Source: MWDV01 sp964634255
GTDB taxonomy: Bacteria; Verrucomicrobiota; Verrucomicrobiia; Limisphaerales; MWDV01
Direction: 5' to 3'
Assembly (NCBI GenBank): GCA_964634255.1
Contig: CAZWJC010000007.1
Location: 1-64,000 of the forward strand
Length of the DNA stretch: 64,000 bases
Positions within the stretch are counted from its first letter, which is position 1. Each line of letters opens with the position of its first letter. Of the stretch, positions 39,177-47,157 are shown piece by piece. The notes below the pieces were generated by a model. It did no database searches, was not told where the DNA came from, and saw nothing but the letters and a program-made list of their open reading frames with translations. Made by a program: the position numbers and the translations under genes.

Positions 39177-40661
39177 ATGAAACTGACGATCCCAGCAGTC
39201 CTCGGCGCTCTGACCTTTGCCACCTATTGCGGCTGGGCCGCCAGCTACAAACCTTCCACCCTGACGCCGCCGCCGCCGGTGCGCGAGTTCCGCGGCGCGT
39301 GGGTGGCCACGGTCGGCAACATTGACTGGCCTTCAAAGCGCGGCCTGCCCGTGGCCGAGCAGAAGGCCGAGTTGATTTCGCTGCTGGATCGCGCGGCGGG
39401 ATTGAAACTCAACGCCGTCATCTTCCAAGTGCGTCCCGCATGCGACGCGATGTACGCCTCAAAACTCGAGCCGTGGTCGGAATTCCTCACCGGCACCATG
39501 GGACAAGCGCCCGAGCCGTTCTATGATCCGCTGGCGCTGGCCATCGCCGAGGCGCACAAGCGCGGCTTGGAGTTGCACGCGTGGTTCAACCCCTACCGGG
39601 CGCGGGTGAAATCTGATCGCAGCCCCGCCGCCCCAAACCATGTCAGCCGGACGCGACCGCAGATCGTGCGGGATTACGGTCGTTACCTCTGGCTCGATCC
39701 GGGCGAACTGGAGACGCAGGAGTATTCGCTCAGTGTGGTCATGGACGTGGTCAATCGCTACGACGTGGATGGCATTCATTTCGACGATTACTTCTACCCG
39801 TATCGCGAGAACGGCGCGAACAGCCAGCCGATGGAGTTCCCCGACGAGGCGAGCTGGAGGAAATACGGCGCGGCGTCCAAACTCAGCCGGGATGATTGGC
39901 GGCGGCAGAACGTGGACCGGTTCGTGCGCCGGGTCTACGAGCGCATCAAGGCCACGAAACCTTGGGTGAAATTCGGCCTCAGCCCCTTCGGCATCTGGCG
40001 TCCGGGGAATCCACCGCAGATCGAAGGCTTGGACGCCTATGCCGTGCTCTACGCCGACGCACGGAAGTGGCTGCAGAACGGTTGGGCGGATTACTTTGCG
40101 CCGCAGCTCTACTGGGCCATCGAACCGAAGGAGCAGAGTTTCCCGGTGCTGCTCAACTGGTGGAATCAGCAAAACCCGAAACGGCGTCACATCTGGCCGG
40201 GCGTGGACACCACCAAGGTAGCAAATCGTTGGAAGCCGGAAGAGATTCTGGCCCAGGTCCGTTTGAGCGGAAAGCAGTCGGTGAGCGCCGGCCACGTGCA
40301 TTGGAACCTGAGAAGCCTCTTACGCAGCGGTGAACTGCAGGCAGGCCTGCAACGGGGACCGTATGCCGAACCGGCGCTCGTGCCGGCGTGCCCGTGGCTG
40401 GACGCGAAGTCCCCAGCCAAACCCACACTAACGGTTTCCGGCAATAGTCCGACTAACCTCCGCGCCAATTGGTCAGCTCAACCGGGCGAGAAACCCCTGT
40501 TCTGGCTGGTTCAATTCAAACGCGGCGGGAAGTGGTCAAGCCAGGTAACCTCAGCGACCGAATTGAAACTGGGCGAGCCCTTGCCGAGCTGCGTCGCGGT
40601 GACGGCCGTGGACCGTTCGGGCAATGCAGGTCGTCCCGCAGTCTTGGAACTGAAACCATGA
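39177..40661 (+). CDS. Exported glycosidase-like protein (GHL10/DUF187)
   Basis: A 494-aa protein with a signal peptide (MKLTIPAVLGALTFATYCGW to about residue 25). REFRGAWVATVGNIDWPSKR, NAVIFQVRPACDAMYAS, ELHAWFNPYRARVK and GIHFDDYFYPYR are the hallmarks of the GHL10 (DUF187) TIM-barrel family, predicted glycoside hydrolases. The C-terminal ~90 residues (LTVSGNSPTNLRANWSAQPG) look like a fibronectin-like beta domain. It may act on periplasmic or matrix glycans. The TGA stop is inside a perfect hairpin (40657-40689). Confidence 0.85.
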   Translation: MKLTIPAVLGALTFATYCGWAASYKPSTLTPPPPVREFRGAWVATVGNIDWPSKRGLPVAEQKAELISLLDRAAGLKLNAVIFQVRPACDAMYASKLEPWSEFLTGTMGQAPEPFYDPLALAIAEAHKRGLELHAWFNPYRARVKSDRSPAAPNHVSRTRPQIVRDYGRYLWLDPGELETQEYSLSVVMDVVNRYDVDGIHFDDYFYPYRENGANSQPMEFPDEASWRKYGAASKLSRDDWRRQNVDRFVRRVYERIKATKPWVKFGLSPFGIWRPGNPPQIEGLDAYAVLYADARKWLQNGWADYFAPQLYWAIEPKEQSFPVLLNWWNQQNPKRRHIWPGVDTTKVANRWKPEEILAQVRLSGKQSVSAGHVHWNLRSLLRSGELQAGLQRGPYAEPALVPACPWLDAKSPAKPTLTVSGNSPTNLRANWSAQPGEKPLFWLVQFKRGGKWSSQVTSATELKLGEPLPSCVAVTAVDRSGNAGRPAVLELKP

Positions 40662-40689
40662 GGCCGCCGGCAACGCCGGCGGCCTCATG
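40657..40689 (+). terminator. Perfect 15-bp hairpin at gene end
   Basis: CATGAGGCCGCCGGC (40657-40671) and GCCGGCGGCCTCATG (40675-40689) form a perfect stem with loop AAC, overlapping the stop codon of the upstream gene. No T run follows (GAAAGGAC), so as an intrinsic terminator it is atypical. It may be a bidirectional terminator for the convergent lipoprotein gene, or another palindromic repeat. Confidence 0.7.
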
Positions 40690-40721
40690 AAAGGACCTCA
40701 GACAAACACTCTAGCCTCGGA

Positions 40722-41075
40722 CTACCTGTATCGCGCTTTGCGCATGGTTTCGATTGCCTTGGTAGCTTCCGCATCGCCCTTATTGGCTGCCTCGTACATC
40801 TGATCACTGACCGCCGTGGAAGCCACCTCCATAGCCTTGATCTGATCCGGTGTGAGGTCAGCGCGCGCACTGAGCTGTCGAAAGGTCAGCAGCGCGCTTG
40901 CGTAATCCTTGGCCTTGGCCGCAGTCTGCGCTTTATCCCACAGGGTCTTAACCTCAGGGTTGGCGGAATCAAAGGCCTTGGCGTTGGCACCACCGCCCTT
41001 GCCGCAACCTGCAACCAGCAAACCGGAAAGGGCAACCATACTCAAAGCCACAAACGCTGCGCGGAGAGTGTTCAT
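40722..41075 (-). CDS. Small hypothetical lipoprotein
   Basis: A 117-aa protein with a signal sequence and lipobox (LLVAGC, C24), then a Gly/Lys linker. One helical segment follows (NPEVKTLWDKAQTAAKAKDY, ALLTFRQLSARADLTPDQIK) resembling a single tetratricopeptide-like helix pair. It is likely a membrane lipoprotein of unknown function. It is convergent with the glycosidase gene and co-directional with the pseudopilin at 41119. Confidence 0.65.
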   Translation of the reverse strand: MNTLRAAFVALSMVALSGLLVAGCGKGGGANAKAFDSANPEVKTLWDKAQTAAKAKDYASALLTFRQLSARADLTPDQIKAMEVASTAVSDQMYEAANKGDAEATKAIETMRKARYR

Positions 41076-41118
41076 GATTCAATTGTCGATCAATTAGCAG
41101 ACATGCAGCCGAACCGGT

Positions 41119-41910
41119 TCAATGACCGTTGGCAGTATCGGTCGCCCACCAAAGCAAGCCTCTGGGTTGTGCGGTGGTACTTACGTATTTCTGTTCCTGA
41201 TCGAACTTCTTCAACGTAATGAACTCCACGTGTCCACCTATCGCCTGTACGATCGCTCCTTTGTTGTGCAGCCGGCCGACACCTTCGCCCACGTCCGGAA
41301 AACTGCTGGCGTCATTGAAGGCAAATGCACCGATGGGCGCACCGCCGTTGAGCAAGTTCTCATCGGGTTCCCATTGGACATAACACATGCGGCTCCAAAT
41401 GCTTGTCACCTTGTTTGCATTCGGCCTCTTCGTGGACAAACGACCGTAGTTACAGACCGCTCCATTCATGATGTAGCTGGACATCTTGTTCGCCCGTTGG
41501 GCGAAATACTTGCTCCTGTTATCCATCGGACAAATGTAGGCCTTGGGATTGGGCATGTAATTGAAGTAGGCGCCCGTCTTGTAGGCCAAGAGGATGTTGT
41601 TGGTGTACGGCGCCGCCCACAGGTTGGGAGGCTGACCGTTCCCCGTGTAAAGCCAGCCCATGCCGAAGGCAGTCTCATTTCCCCAGTTCGGATAGGGGAA
41701 ATACTCAGAGTTATCTGTGCTGTACATGGCCAGAGCCAAGGCCAACTGCTTGTTGTTGCCAACGCAATGCGTTCGCGCCGCTTTGTCCTTCGCCTTCGAG
41801 AGGGCCGGTAACAACATCCCGGCAAGGATGGCGATGATCGCGATAACAACGAGCAGTTCGATCAGGGTGAAGGCGCGAACCCGTTGGGACTGACAATGAG
41901 TGGTCGACAT
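41119..41910 (-). CDS. Type II-like pseudopilin (DUF1559-type family)
   Basis: A 263-aa protein with the type IV pilin-like leader RAFTLIELLVVIAIIAILAG followed by MLLPALSKAKDKA, the prepilin peptidase substrate. The remainder (NNKQLALALAMYSTDNSEYF, GNGQPPNLWAAPYTNNILL, NDASSFPDVGEGVGRLHNKG, LLWWATDTANGH) is the C-terminal domain of the large verrucomicrobial/planctomycete family of such pseudopilins. It is likely exported and assembled or anchored by its N-terminal helix. Many copies per genome are typical in these phyla, and the function is unknown. Confidence 0.92.
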   Translation of the reverse strand: MSTTHCQSQRVRAFTLIELLVVIAIIAILAGMLLPALSKAKDKAARTHCVGNNKQLALALAMYSTDNSEYFPYPNWGNETAFGMGWLYTGNGQPPNLWAAPYTNNILLAYKTGAYFNYMPNPKAYICPMDNRSKYFAQRANKMSSYIMNGAVCNYGRLSTKRPNANKVTSIWSRMCYVQWEPDENLLNGGAPIGAFAFNDASSFPDVGEGVGRLHNKGAIVQAIGGHVEFITLKKFDQEQKYVSTTAQPRGLLWWATDTANGH

Positions 41911-42024
41911 AATTACTTGCTTTCCTTAAACAATTACTCCGTGCCCCCAGCGTAGGCAAGCGGAGAAATGCGCCGCAGCGTCATGCAAATTGGTTACTGG
42001 ACACGCGCCCGGACCTCCCGGGGC

Positions 42025-42428
42025 GGCTCTGGAAGGGCTGTAAGCCGAATTTTGTCTGCGCCGCTTGCGCGACGGAGAGGATCATTTGTCTGCGCAGCCA
42101 GTACCCGGGACGCGCTCCGCTTGCGCGGAACGGAAGCGGGCCGCTTCGCCGTCCCCTATTTGGCCTTGCACCCGATGGGGTTTTCCGTGCCTCGTCGCTT
42201 GCGCGCCGAGCGGTGGGCTCTTACCCCACCTTTTCACCCTTATCCCGCCGAGGCGGGACGGTTTGTTTTCTGTGGCACTGTCCGTCGGGATGCCTCGCGG
42301 CATCGCCGCCCGCGTGTATCTCAGCCGAACAAGCCTGAGTTACGCGGCATCGCGCCCTGTGGTGTTCGGACTTTCCTCCCCCGCACCGCTCGCGCGGCCC
42401 GGGAGCGACCCTCCGCCCTTCCAGAACC
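42025..42428 (-). ncRNA. rnpB: RNase P RNA (bacterial A-type)
   Basis: Reading the minus strand, the 5' end GGTTCTGGAAGGGC (42428-42415) pairs perfectly with GCCCTTCCAGAGCC at the 3' end (42038-42025), forming helix P1. GAGGAAAGTCCGAAC (42378-42364), GGTGAAAAGGTGGGGTAAGA and the 3' ACAAATGATCC...TTCGGCTTACAGCC are the universally conserved RNase P core segments. At about 404 nucleotides it is of normal length for type A. It is the catalytic RNA that removes 5' leaders from tRNA precursors. Open frames across this region in other directions are not genes. Confidence 0.95.
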
Positions 42429-42434
42429 GCTGCC

Positions 42435-42463
42435 AAGATACACGGGACACGCAGGCGCAACAA
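42435..42463 (-). promoter_or_regulatory. Promoter of rnpB
   Basis: On the minus strand TTGTTG (42463-42458) is followed by 17 bases and TATCTT (42440-42435). The transcript is expected to begin 6-8 bases downstream at 42428, the base of helix P1. Spacing is ideal for the housekeeping sigma factor, and both boxes keep the key TTG and TA..T positions. Confidence 0.65.
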
Positions 42464-42511
42464 GCGCCGAACCCGGAGAGACGACTGAAAAAGGGAAACC
42501 GCTAGGGCAGG

Positions 42512-42549
42512 CTTCATCCGTGTATGGACTCGCCTCCGGCACGGATGAA
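42512..42549 (-). terminator. Hairpin after zinc-ribbon gene
   Basis: TTCATCCGTG (42512-42521) and CACGGATGAA (42540-42549) pair exactly around an 18-base loop. It is 13 bases past the stop of the minus-strand zinc-ribbon gene and upstream of the rnpB promoter, so it fits a terminator. No T run follows on the minus strand. Confidence 0.5.
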
Positions 42550-42561
42550 TAGGTCTGGCCG

Positions 42562-43290
42562 CTATTCCGCCACCGACATGTCCATGTCCCGCGTGTGGTA
42601 GAGAATCCGGCCGCAGTTGGTGCAGGTCACCAACTCCTGCGCGGCGCGACAGGTGACGATGGTCTGGGCCGGCAAGCGCATGTGGCATCCTCCACACACG
42701 CCGTGCTGAATGCCGACCACAACGTTATCCCCGCGCGTCTTCGTCAGACGTTCATACCGCGAGCGGGCGACTTCATCCACCGCAGCCGCCAAGTCAGTCC
42801 GGTTTGCCCGCAACTGCGTCAACTCTGCCTTCAGACTCTGTTCCCGGCCATTCAGGCCGGCGACCTGACCATCCACGAACTCTTTGGCCTGCTTGGCGGC
42901 TTCCGTGGCGCGAAGAACTTCTTTCTGAGCCGCTTCGCCTTGCTCCATCAGCTCGATTTCCTGGTCCTCGATCTGTGAAATCGCCTTCTTGCACTCATCG
43001 ATCTCATGGGCCAGGGCACGGTATTCCTCGTTCTTGCGGGTTTGGAGTTGCTGGTTCGCGTAGCGGTCAATGAGTTGCTTCTTGGCCTCCACCTGGAGTT
43101 CCAGCTCCTTCCGCTGGGATTCGAGCTGCTTGACACGCAGCTTGCCCGCTTCGAGCGCGGCCTGCGTGGTATCGGTTCGCGCCCGCAGGGACAGCCGCTC
43201 GGGTTCGATGCGCGAAAGCTCCGATTCCACGCGGCGAATCTGGCGGTCACGGTCCTGGAGAATCAGAAGTTTTTCGATGGCTTCAAGCAT
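42562..43290 (-). CDS. Coiled-coil protein with C4 zinc ribbon (DUF164-like)
   Basis: A 242-aa protein. Residues 1-180 are a long coiled coil (LEAIEKLLILQDRDRQIRRV, ELSRIEPERLSLRARTDTTQ, LQVEAKKQLIDRYANQQLQT, ELTQLRANRTDLAAAVDEVA). The end carries a zinc ribbon, CGGCHMRLPAQTI then VTCTNCGRILYHTRD. This is the DUF164/zf-RING_7 family, whose role is not settled but which is widespread. The ATG at 43290 (MLEAIEKLL) gives the standard start. Divergent from the CvpA-like gene. Confidence 0.85.
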   Translation of the reverse strand: MLEAIEKLLILQDRDRQIRRVESELSRIEPERLSLRARTDTTQAALEAGKLRVKQLESQRKELELQVEAKKQLIDRYANQQLQTRKNEEYRALAHEIDECKKAISQIEDQEIELMEQGEAAQKEVLRATEAAKQAKEFVDGQVAGLNGREQSLKAELTQLRANRTDLAAAVDEVARSRYERLTKTRGDNVVVGIQHGVCGGCHMRLPAQTIVTCRAAQELVTCTNCGRILYHTRDMDMSVAE

Positions 43291-43464
43291 GGCGGTCCGA
43301 AATAGTGGCTGGATGCTAACGACCCGCGAGGGACAAGTCAACGGAGGCGCTCAGGGTCGCACAAAAAACTATCCCGCGGCTTGTGGGAAGCGCCGCCCGC
43401 CCGGCGTGTATCGCCCGGCATTTTCTGCGTGCCAAGCGCCCCTGCCCGGCGCTACCTTGCGCCC

Positions 43465-44697
43465 ATGACGATTTGGATTCTCGTGGTGTTACTTCTGGCA
43501 TCCTTGGCGGGGTTGGGTTACCGGCAGGGCGCGATCCGCGTGGCGTTTTCTTTGGTAGGCATCTTCGTGGCCGCCCTGCTGGCGTTGCCGCTGTCGCCGC
43601 TGGTCAAACCGGTGCTGAAGATTTTTGGGGTCCAGAGCCTCATCTGGGCGTGGGCGTTGCCCCCGGTGATCGTATTCATCATCATCAATGGCTTGTTTAA
43701 GGGCGGCGCCGCGCCCGTGCATCGCAAGGTGGACATGCACTTCAAGTACAAGGCGGGCGACCTGCGCCTGGCACTTTTCGAGAGACTGAACGCCCGACTT
43801 GGCCTCTGCTTGGGACTGCTCAACGGCACCGCCTATTTGGTGCTCATCCTCATGGCGATCTACATCGTCGGCTACCCCACCGTGCAGTTGGCCACCTCTG
43901 AGGAAGACCCATGGACGGTGCGGCTGTTCAACCGCGTGGCGCGGGACTTGGAAAGCACCGGCTTGGCGCGCGTGGCCAAGGCGGTGGATCCGATGCCGGA
44001 TTATTACTACGATGCCATCGACTTGGCGGGGTTGCTATACCAGAATCCCTCGGCTGAAGCCCGGTTGGTGCGCTATCCCACCCTTTTCAAGTTGGGCGAG
44101 CGAACCGAGTTCCAGTCGTTGGCCAAAGACACCAGCTTCACAGAGCTCCGCCGGCGACAGGGCACGCCCTTCCGTGAACTCATGGCCAACCCCAATGCGG
44201 CTGGGATTATTCAGAACCCGGACTTGCTGAAGGAGGTCTGGGCCACGGTTCAGCCCGACATCCAAGACCTCTCTGGCTACCTCCTAACCGGCACAACCAC
44301 GAAATACGGCAGCGAACCCATCCTGGGCCAGTGGAGCTTCGACTTCAACAGCGCGTTCAACGCCTTCCGCCGTGCCAACCCCAAGCTGTCCGCCCTGCAA
44401 ATCAAGGAAATGCGCCGCGCATTGTCGGGCCAGTTCCTGAACACCACCATGACCGCAGGCACGGACGGCTTCCTGGTCGTGCGCGGCCTACCGTCGCTGG
44501 ATACCCCCAAGCCGGGTGAACAAGCCCAACCCGGACAAACCAGCACGCAGACAGGCACGTGGAAATCTGGTGGGGGCAAGTACGAATTCAACTTGGAGCA
44601 CAACGGTCAGTCCGCAGCGTTCGTGGGCGAGATCAGTGGTGACCGGCTGACCCTAACTGGCAAGGGCATGCCGCTGGTCTTCGAGCGGGACATATGA
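43465..44697 (+). CDS. CvpA-like membrane protein with C-terminal lipocalin-like extension
   Basis: A 410-aa protein. The N-terminus (TIWILVVLLLASLAGLGYRQ, GAIRVAFSLVGIFVAALLAL, LIWAWALPPVIVFIIINGLF and LLNGTAYLVLILMAIYIVGY) gives four membrane helices with the G..RG..... pattern of CvpA. The large soluble C-terminal part is unlike CvpA. It contains helical TPFRELMANPNAAGIIQNPD and an ending GTWKSGGGKYEFNLEHNGQS that looks like a small beta-barrel or lipocalin-like module. Function unknown. The ATG at 43465 is the only one giving a normal membrane start. Confidence 0.7.
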   Translation: MTIWILVVLLLASLAGLGYRQGAIRVAFSLVGIFVAALLALPLSPLVKPVLKIFGVQSLIWAWALPPVIVFIIINGLFKGGAAPVHRKVDMHFKYKAGDLRLALFERLNARLGLCLGLLNGTAYLVLILMAIYIVGYPTVQLATSEEDPWTVRLFNRVARDLESTGLARVAKAVDPMPDYYYDAIDLAGLLYQNPSAEARLVRYPTLFKLGERTEFQSLAKDTSFTELRRRQGTPFRELMANPNAAGIIQNPDLLKEVWATVQPDIQDLSGYLLTGTTTKYGSEPILGQWSFDFNSAFNAFRRANPKLSALQIKEMRRALSGQFLNTTMTAGTDGFLVVRGLPSLDTPKPGEQAQPGQTSTQTGTWKSGGGKYEFNLEHNGQSAAFVGEISGDRLTLTGKGMPLVFERDI

Positions 44698-44757
44698 ACC
44701 CATTCCCGCACGTCGAAACCGTCGCGGCCACGGTTCACACGAACGGTGAGAAAACCG

Positions 44758-45276
44758 CTATGGATTGCCGAATGGCCGGGCGACGGGCAGGGTCTGCAGA
44801 TTTGGCGCTCCGAATAATCCGCTCGGAATGCCAAAACCGTTTGTGCTGGAGTTTAGGGCGGGATTGCTCTCCGGTGTCGTTATCCCGGCATTAAACGCCA
44901 AGCCGGCTGGAACAGCAGTCACGGCAGAGGCCGCAGCCGGATTGGCGGCAATAGCCCGTCCCCAGTCATTGTCCACCAACGTGGGCACGTCCGGGTGCTC
45001 GGCGTATAGAACTCCGGCCAATACCACCGCACAGGCAGCAGCGCCGAGAAGGCCGGGCACAGCAGGTCGGGCGGACAGACTCTCTAGCAATCGGCTCAGC
45101 CACGGAATCTCCCAACTCAACCGTTCGCCGAGTCGCTCGGGGGCGACATCGCCCGCCCGCAGGCGGTCCGTCACCCCGGCGCGCAATTCATCAAAGTAGC
45201 CGGGCGGGGGTTGCTCATGACGCTTGAGGGCCAACAGGCGACGCAGATTCTCGAAGTTCTCAGGCGGAGTGTCCAT
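44758..45276 (-). CDS. Anti-sigma-like membrane protein after ECF sigma gene
   Basis: A 172-aa protein. The start MDTPPENFENLRRLLALKRH then EQPPPGYFDELR is a short soluble helix region, and one membrane helix follows (VPGLLGAAACAVVLAGVLYA). The C-terminal part is extracytoplasmic, low-complexity and Pro/Gly/Ala-rich. It begins 14 bases after the sigma-factor gene. Small membrane proteins in this position commonly hold the sigma factor inactive. That role is inferred from position and topology only. Confidence 0.6.
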   Translation of the reverse strand: MDTPPENFENLRRLLALKRHEQPPPGYFDELRAGVTDRLRAGDVAPERLGERLSWEIPWLSRLLESLSARPAVPGLLGAAACAVVLAGVLYAEHPDVPTLVDNDWGRAIAANPAAASAVTAVPAGLAFNAGITTPESNPALNSSTNGFGIPSGLFGAPNLQTLPVARPFGNP

Positions 45277-45290
45277 ACGGCGCAACGTCT

Positions 45291-45947
45291 CTATTTTAAG
45301 TAATCGGACAAGAAACCCTGCAACTGCTGTCGCGCGTAAAAGAGGCGCGAGCGCACTGTGCCAATGTTGCAGTCCATGATCTTCGCAATTTCTTCGTGGG
45401 GCACACCCTGCACATCATGCAGCGTCACCACCAGTCTGTGATCCTCTGACAGCTTCTGCATCGCCTCGTTCAATTTCTCCTGCAACTCGGTGAGCCCCGC
45501 CTCCCGCCGCGGCGTCTTATCCGACACAAACGCCACCAGCTCGGGATCGTTCTCGGCGTTCACGTCCAGATCGTTCAGGCTGATGTGCGTCCGATGCCGC
45601 CGCTGCTTGAGGAAGTTGATCGTCTTGTTGACGGCGATGCGGTAAACCCACGTGTAGAAACTCGACCCACCCTTGAAAGACTTCAGGGCTTGATACGCCT
45701 TGATGAAAGTGTCCTGCACGAGATCGTTGGCGTCCTCGTGATTGGAAGTCATGTGGTAAATCGTGGCGTAGATGCGCTCCTGGTAACGGCGGATGAGGTC
45801 ATCGTAGGCATGCAAGTCGCCCCGCTGCGCCCGCCGGACAAGTTCGCCTTCCGGCACTTCGGTCTGCGCCGCGGCCGGCGTCCGGGACGCGGCATCTCCT
45901 GCAGTGTTGACGGGCTCGCGGGTGGCCATGGCAACAACGCGGTTCAA
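45291..45947 (-). CDS. ECF sigma factor (SigW/RpoE type)
   Basis: A 218-aa sigma factor. Region 2 is ELVRRAQRGDLHAYDDLIRR, RYQERIYATIYHMTSNHEDA, NDLVQDTFIKAYQALKSFKG and FYTWVYRIAVNKTINFLKQR. Region 4 is QKLSEDHRLVVTLHDVQGVP with HEEIAKIMDCNIGTVRSRLF. It directs RNA polymerase to a stress-type promoter set. Its start overlaps the polyprenyl synthase stop by four bases (ATGA) and the anti-sigma-like gene follows, so all three are likely in one transcript. The first Met (45947) or the Met at codon 7 could be the start. Confidence 0.93.
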   Translation of the reverse strand: MNRVVAMATREPVNTAGDAASRTPAAAQTEVPEGELVRRAQRGDLHAYDDLIRRYQERIYATIYHMTSNHEDANDLVQDTFIKAYQALKSFKGGSSFYTWVYRIAVNKTINFLKQRRHRTHISLNDLDVNAENDPELVAFVSDKTPRREAGLTELQEKLNEAMQKLSEDHRLVVTLHDVQGVPHEEIAKIMDCNIGTVRSRLFYARQQLQGFLSDYLK

Positions 45948-47020
45948 CTATAACTGTTCAGGGCGTCCGCTTCGCGCGCCAGAAACTCCGCCGCCCCCAG
46001 CAACCCTGCCCGTCCGTCCGAAGCAGGCAGTCCCGCCAACGCCTGGCAAGCCCGGTCAAGATGCTCATGCACCGTTGCCAGCGAGGGCGGCAACGTGCCA
46101 TAGCGATTCAACAAGGTGAGCACCCGATCCAACGCGCCCGGCTTCCAGTCTTGCACCAAGCCCTCCAGTCGCGCGCGGTCCGCCGGGGACGCTTCCTCCC
46201 AGAGCCGCAGCACTGGCAGGGTGAGTTTGCCTTTGGCCAAGTCCGTGCCCAGCGACTTGCCGGCCTTGCTCTCGACCCCGAAGAGGTCCAAGCAATCATC
46301 GTAAAGCTGATAGGCTGTGCCAAATGCCATCCCGAAATTCCGCAGGGCCGCTCGTTCCGCCGGCTTCGCCCCGCTGGTGAATGCCCCCAAGTCGCAGGAC
46401 AGCGCGAACAACTCCGCCGTCTTCATTTCAAGAACCTTGAAATACTCCTTCTGCGAAATCGGAAAGTTGCGGCGATGTTGCGTCTGCAGGATTTCACCGG
46501 CGCAGACGGTATTCGTGGCCGCGGCCACCGCCCGGCAGACCTCCGGTGTGGGAAAACTGGCGGCCAGTTCCAAGGCTTTGGCGAAGAGACAATCGCCAAA
46601 AAGGACCGCGATCTCGTTGCCCCAGTTCGCGGCGAGCGTCAACCGCCCCCGGCGAATTTCGGCCTCATCCATCACGTCGTCATGCACCAGCGTCGCCAGA
46701 TGCACCATCTCAATGATGACCGCCGTGGTGACATGGGCTTCGCTGACCTTGCCCAGCGCGCGGGCCGTCAGCGCGACCAAGGCGGGGCGGAGTTGCTTGC
46801 CCTGGCCGTTCAGGGCGTAGTCGGCATAGGGTCGCAGGCCGGGCTCGAAGGCGTTTACCTGTTCCGCCAGGCGCGCCGCCACGGCATCCAGAAACGGCTC
46901 GACGGGACCAACGATCTGTTTCCAGAGTTGGCCCGCCGCCGCATCCGGCGGTTCGGCGACGGGAGCGGCTACCGCTTTCGTTCCAGCAGCGAGCATGCGC
47001 GCAAAATCTAGGGACGCCAC
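45944..47020 (-). CDS. Polyprenyl diphosphate synthase
   Basis: A 358-aa all-helical isoprenoid chain-elongating synthase. NGQGKQLRPALVALTARALG, VHLATLVHDDVMDEAEIRRG (first Asp-rich motif DDVMD), GEILQTQHRRNFPISQKEYF and YQLYDDCLDLFGVESKAGKS (second Asp-rich motif DDCLD) are all present. The chain length is not readable; it probably makes the quinone side chain or the lipid carrier. The odd feature is that it is co-transcribed with the ECF sigma and anti-sigma-like genes, so isoprenoid or envelope stress could be linked. Confidence 0.92.
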   Translation of the reverse strand: MASLDFARMLAAGTKAVAAPVAEPPDAAAGQLWKQIVGPVEPFLDAVAARLAEQVNAFEPGLRPYADYALNGQGKQLRPALVALTARALGKVSEAHVTTAVIIEMVHLATLVHDDVMDEAEIRRGRLTLAANWGNEIAVLFGDCLFAKALELAASFPTPEVCRAVAAATNTVCAGEILQTQHRRNFPISQKEYFKVLEMKTAELFALSCDLGAFTSGAKPAERAALRNFGMAFGTAYQLYDDCLDLFGVESKAGKSLGTDLAKGKLTLPVLRLWEEASPADRARLEGLVQDWKPGALDRVLTLLNRYGTLPPSLATVHEHLDRACQALAGLPASDGRAGLLGAAEFLAREADALNSYS

Positions 47021-47157
47021 AGAATCAAGTCAAACCGATATGCCCGCGCAAACGCCAAGTTGGCATCGCGAATTCTGGTTGCCCCCCGGCTTCCGATGAA
47101 GTCAGGAAGGGGCGAAAAACCATTCGCGACGACCTAGCTTTCACGTATGCTCACTTT

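Noticed and set aside
41968..42552. Long open frame (about 194 codons) on the plus strand
   Set aside because: It lies over rnpB on the opposite strand; the RNase P core segments and P1 pairing show an RNA gene. Codon use is poor.
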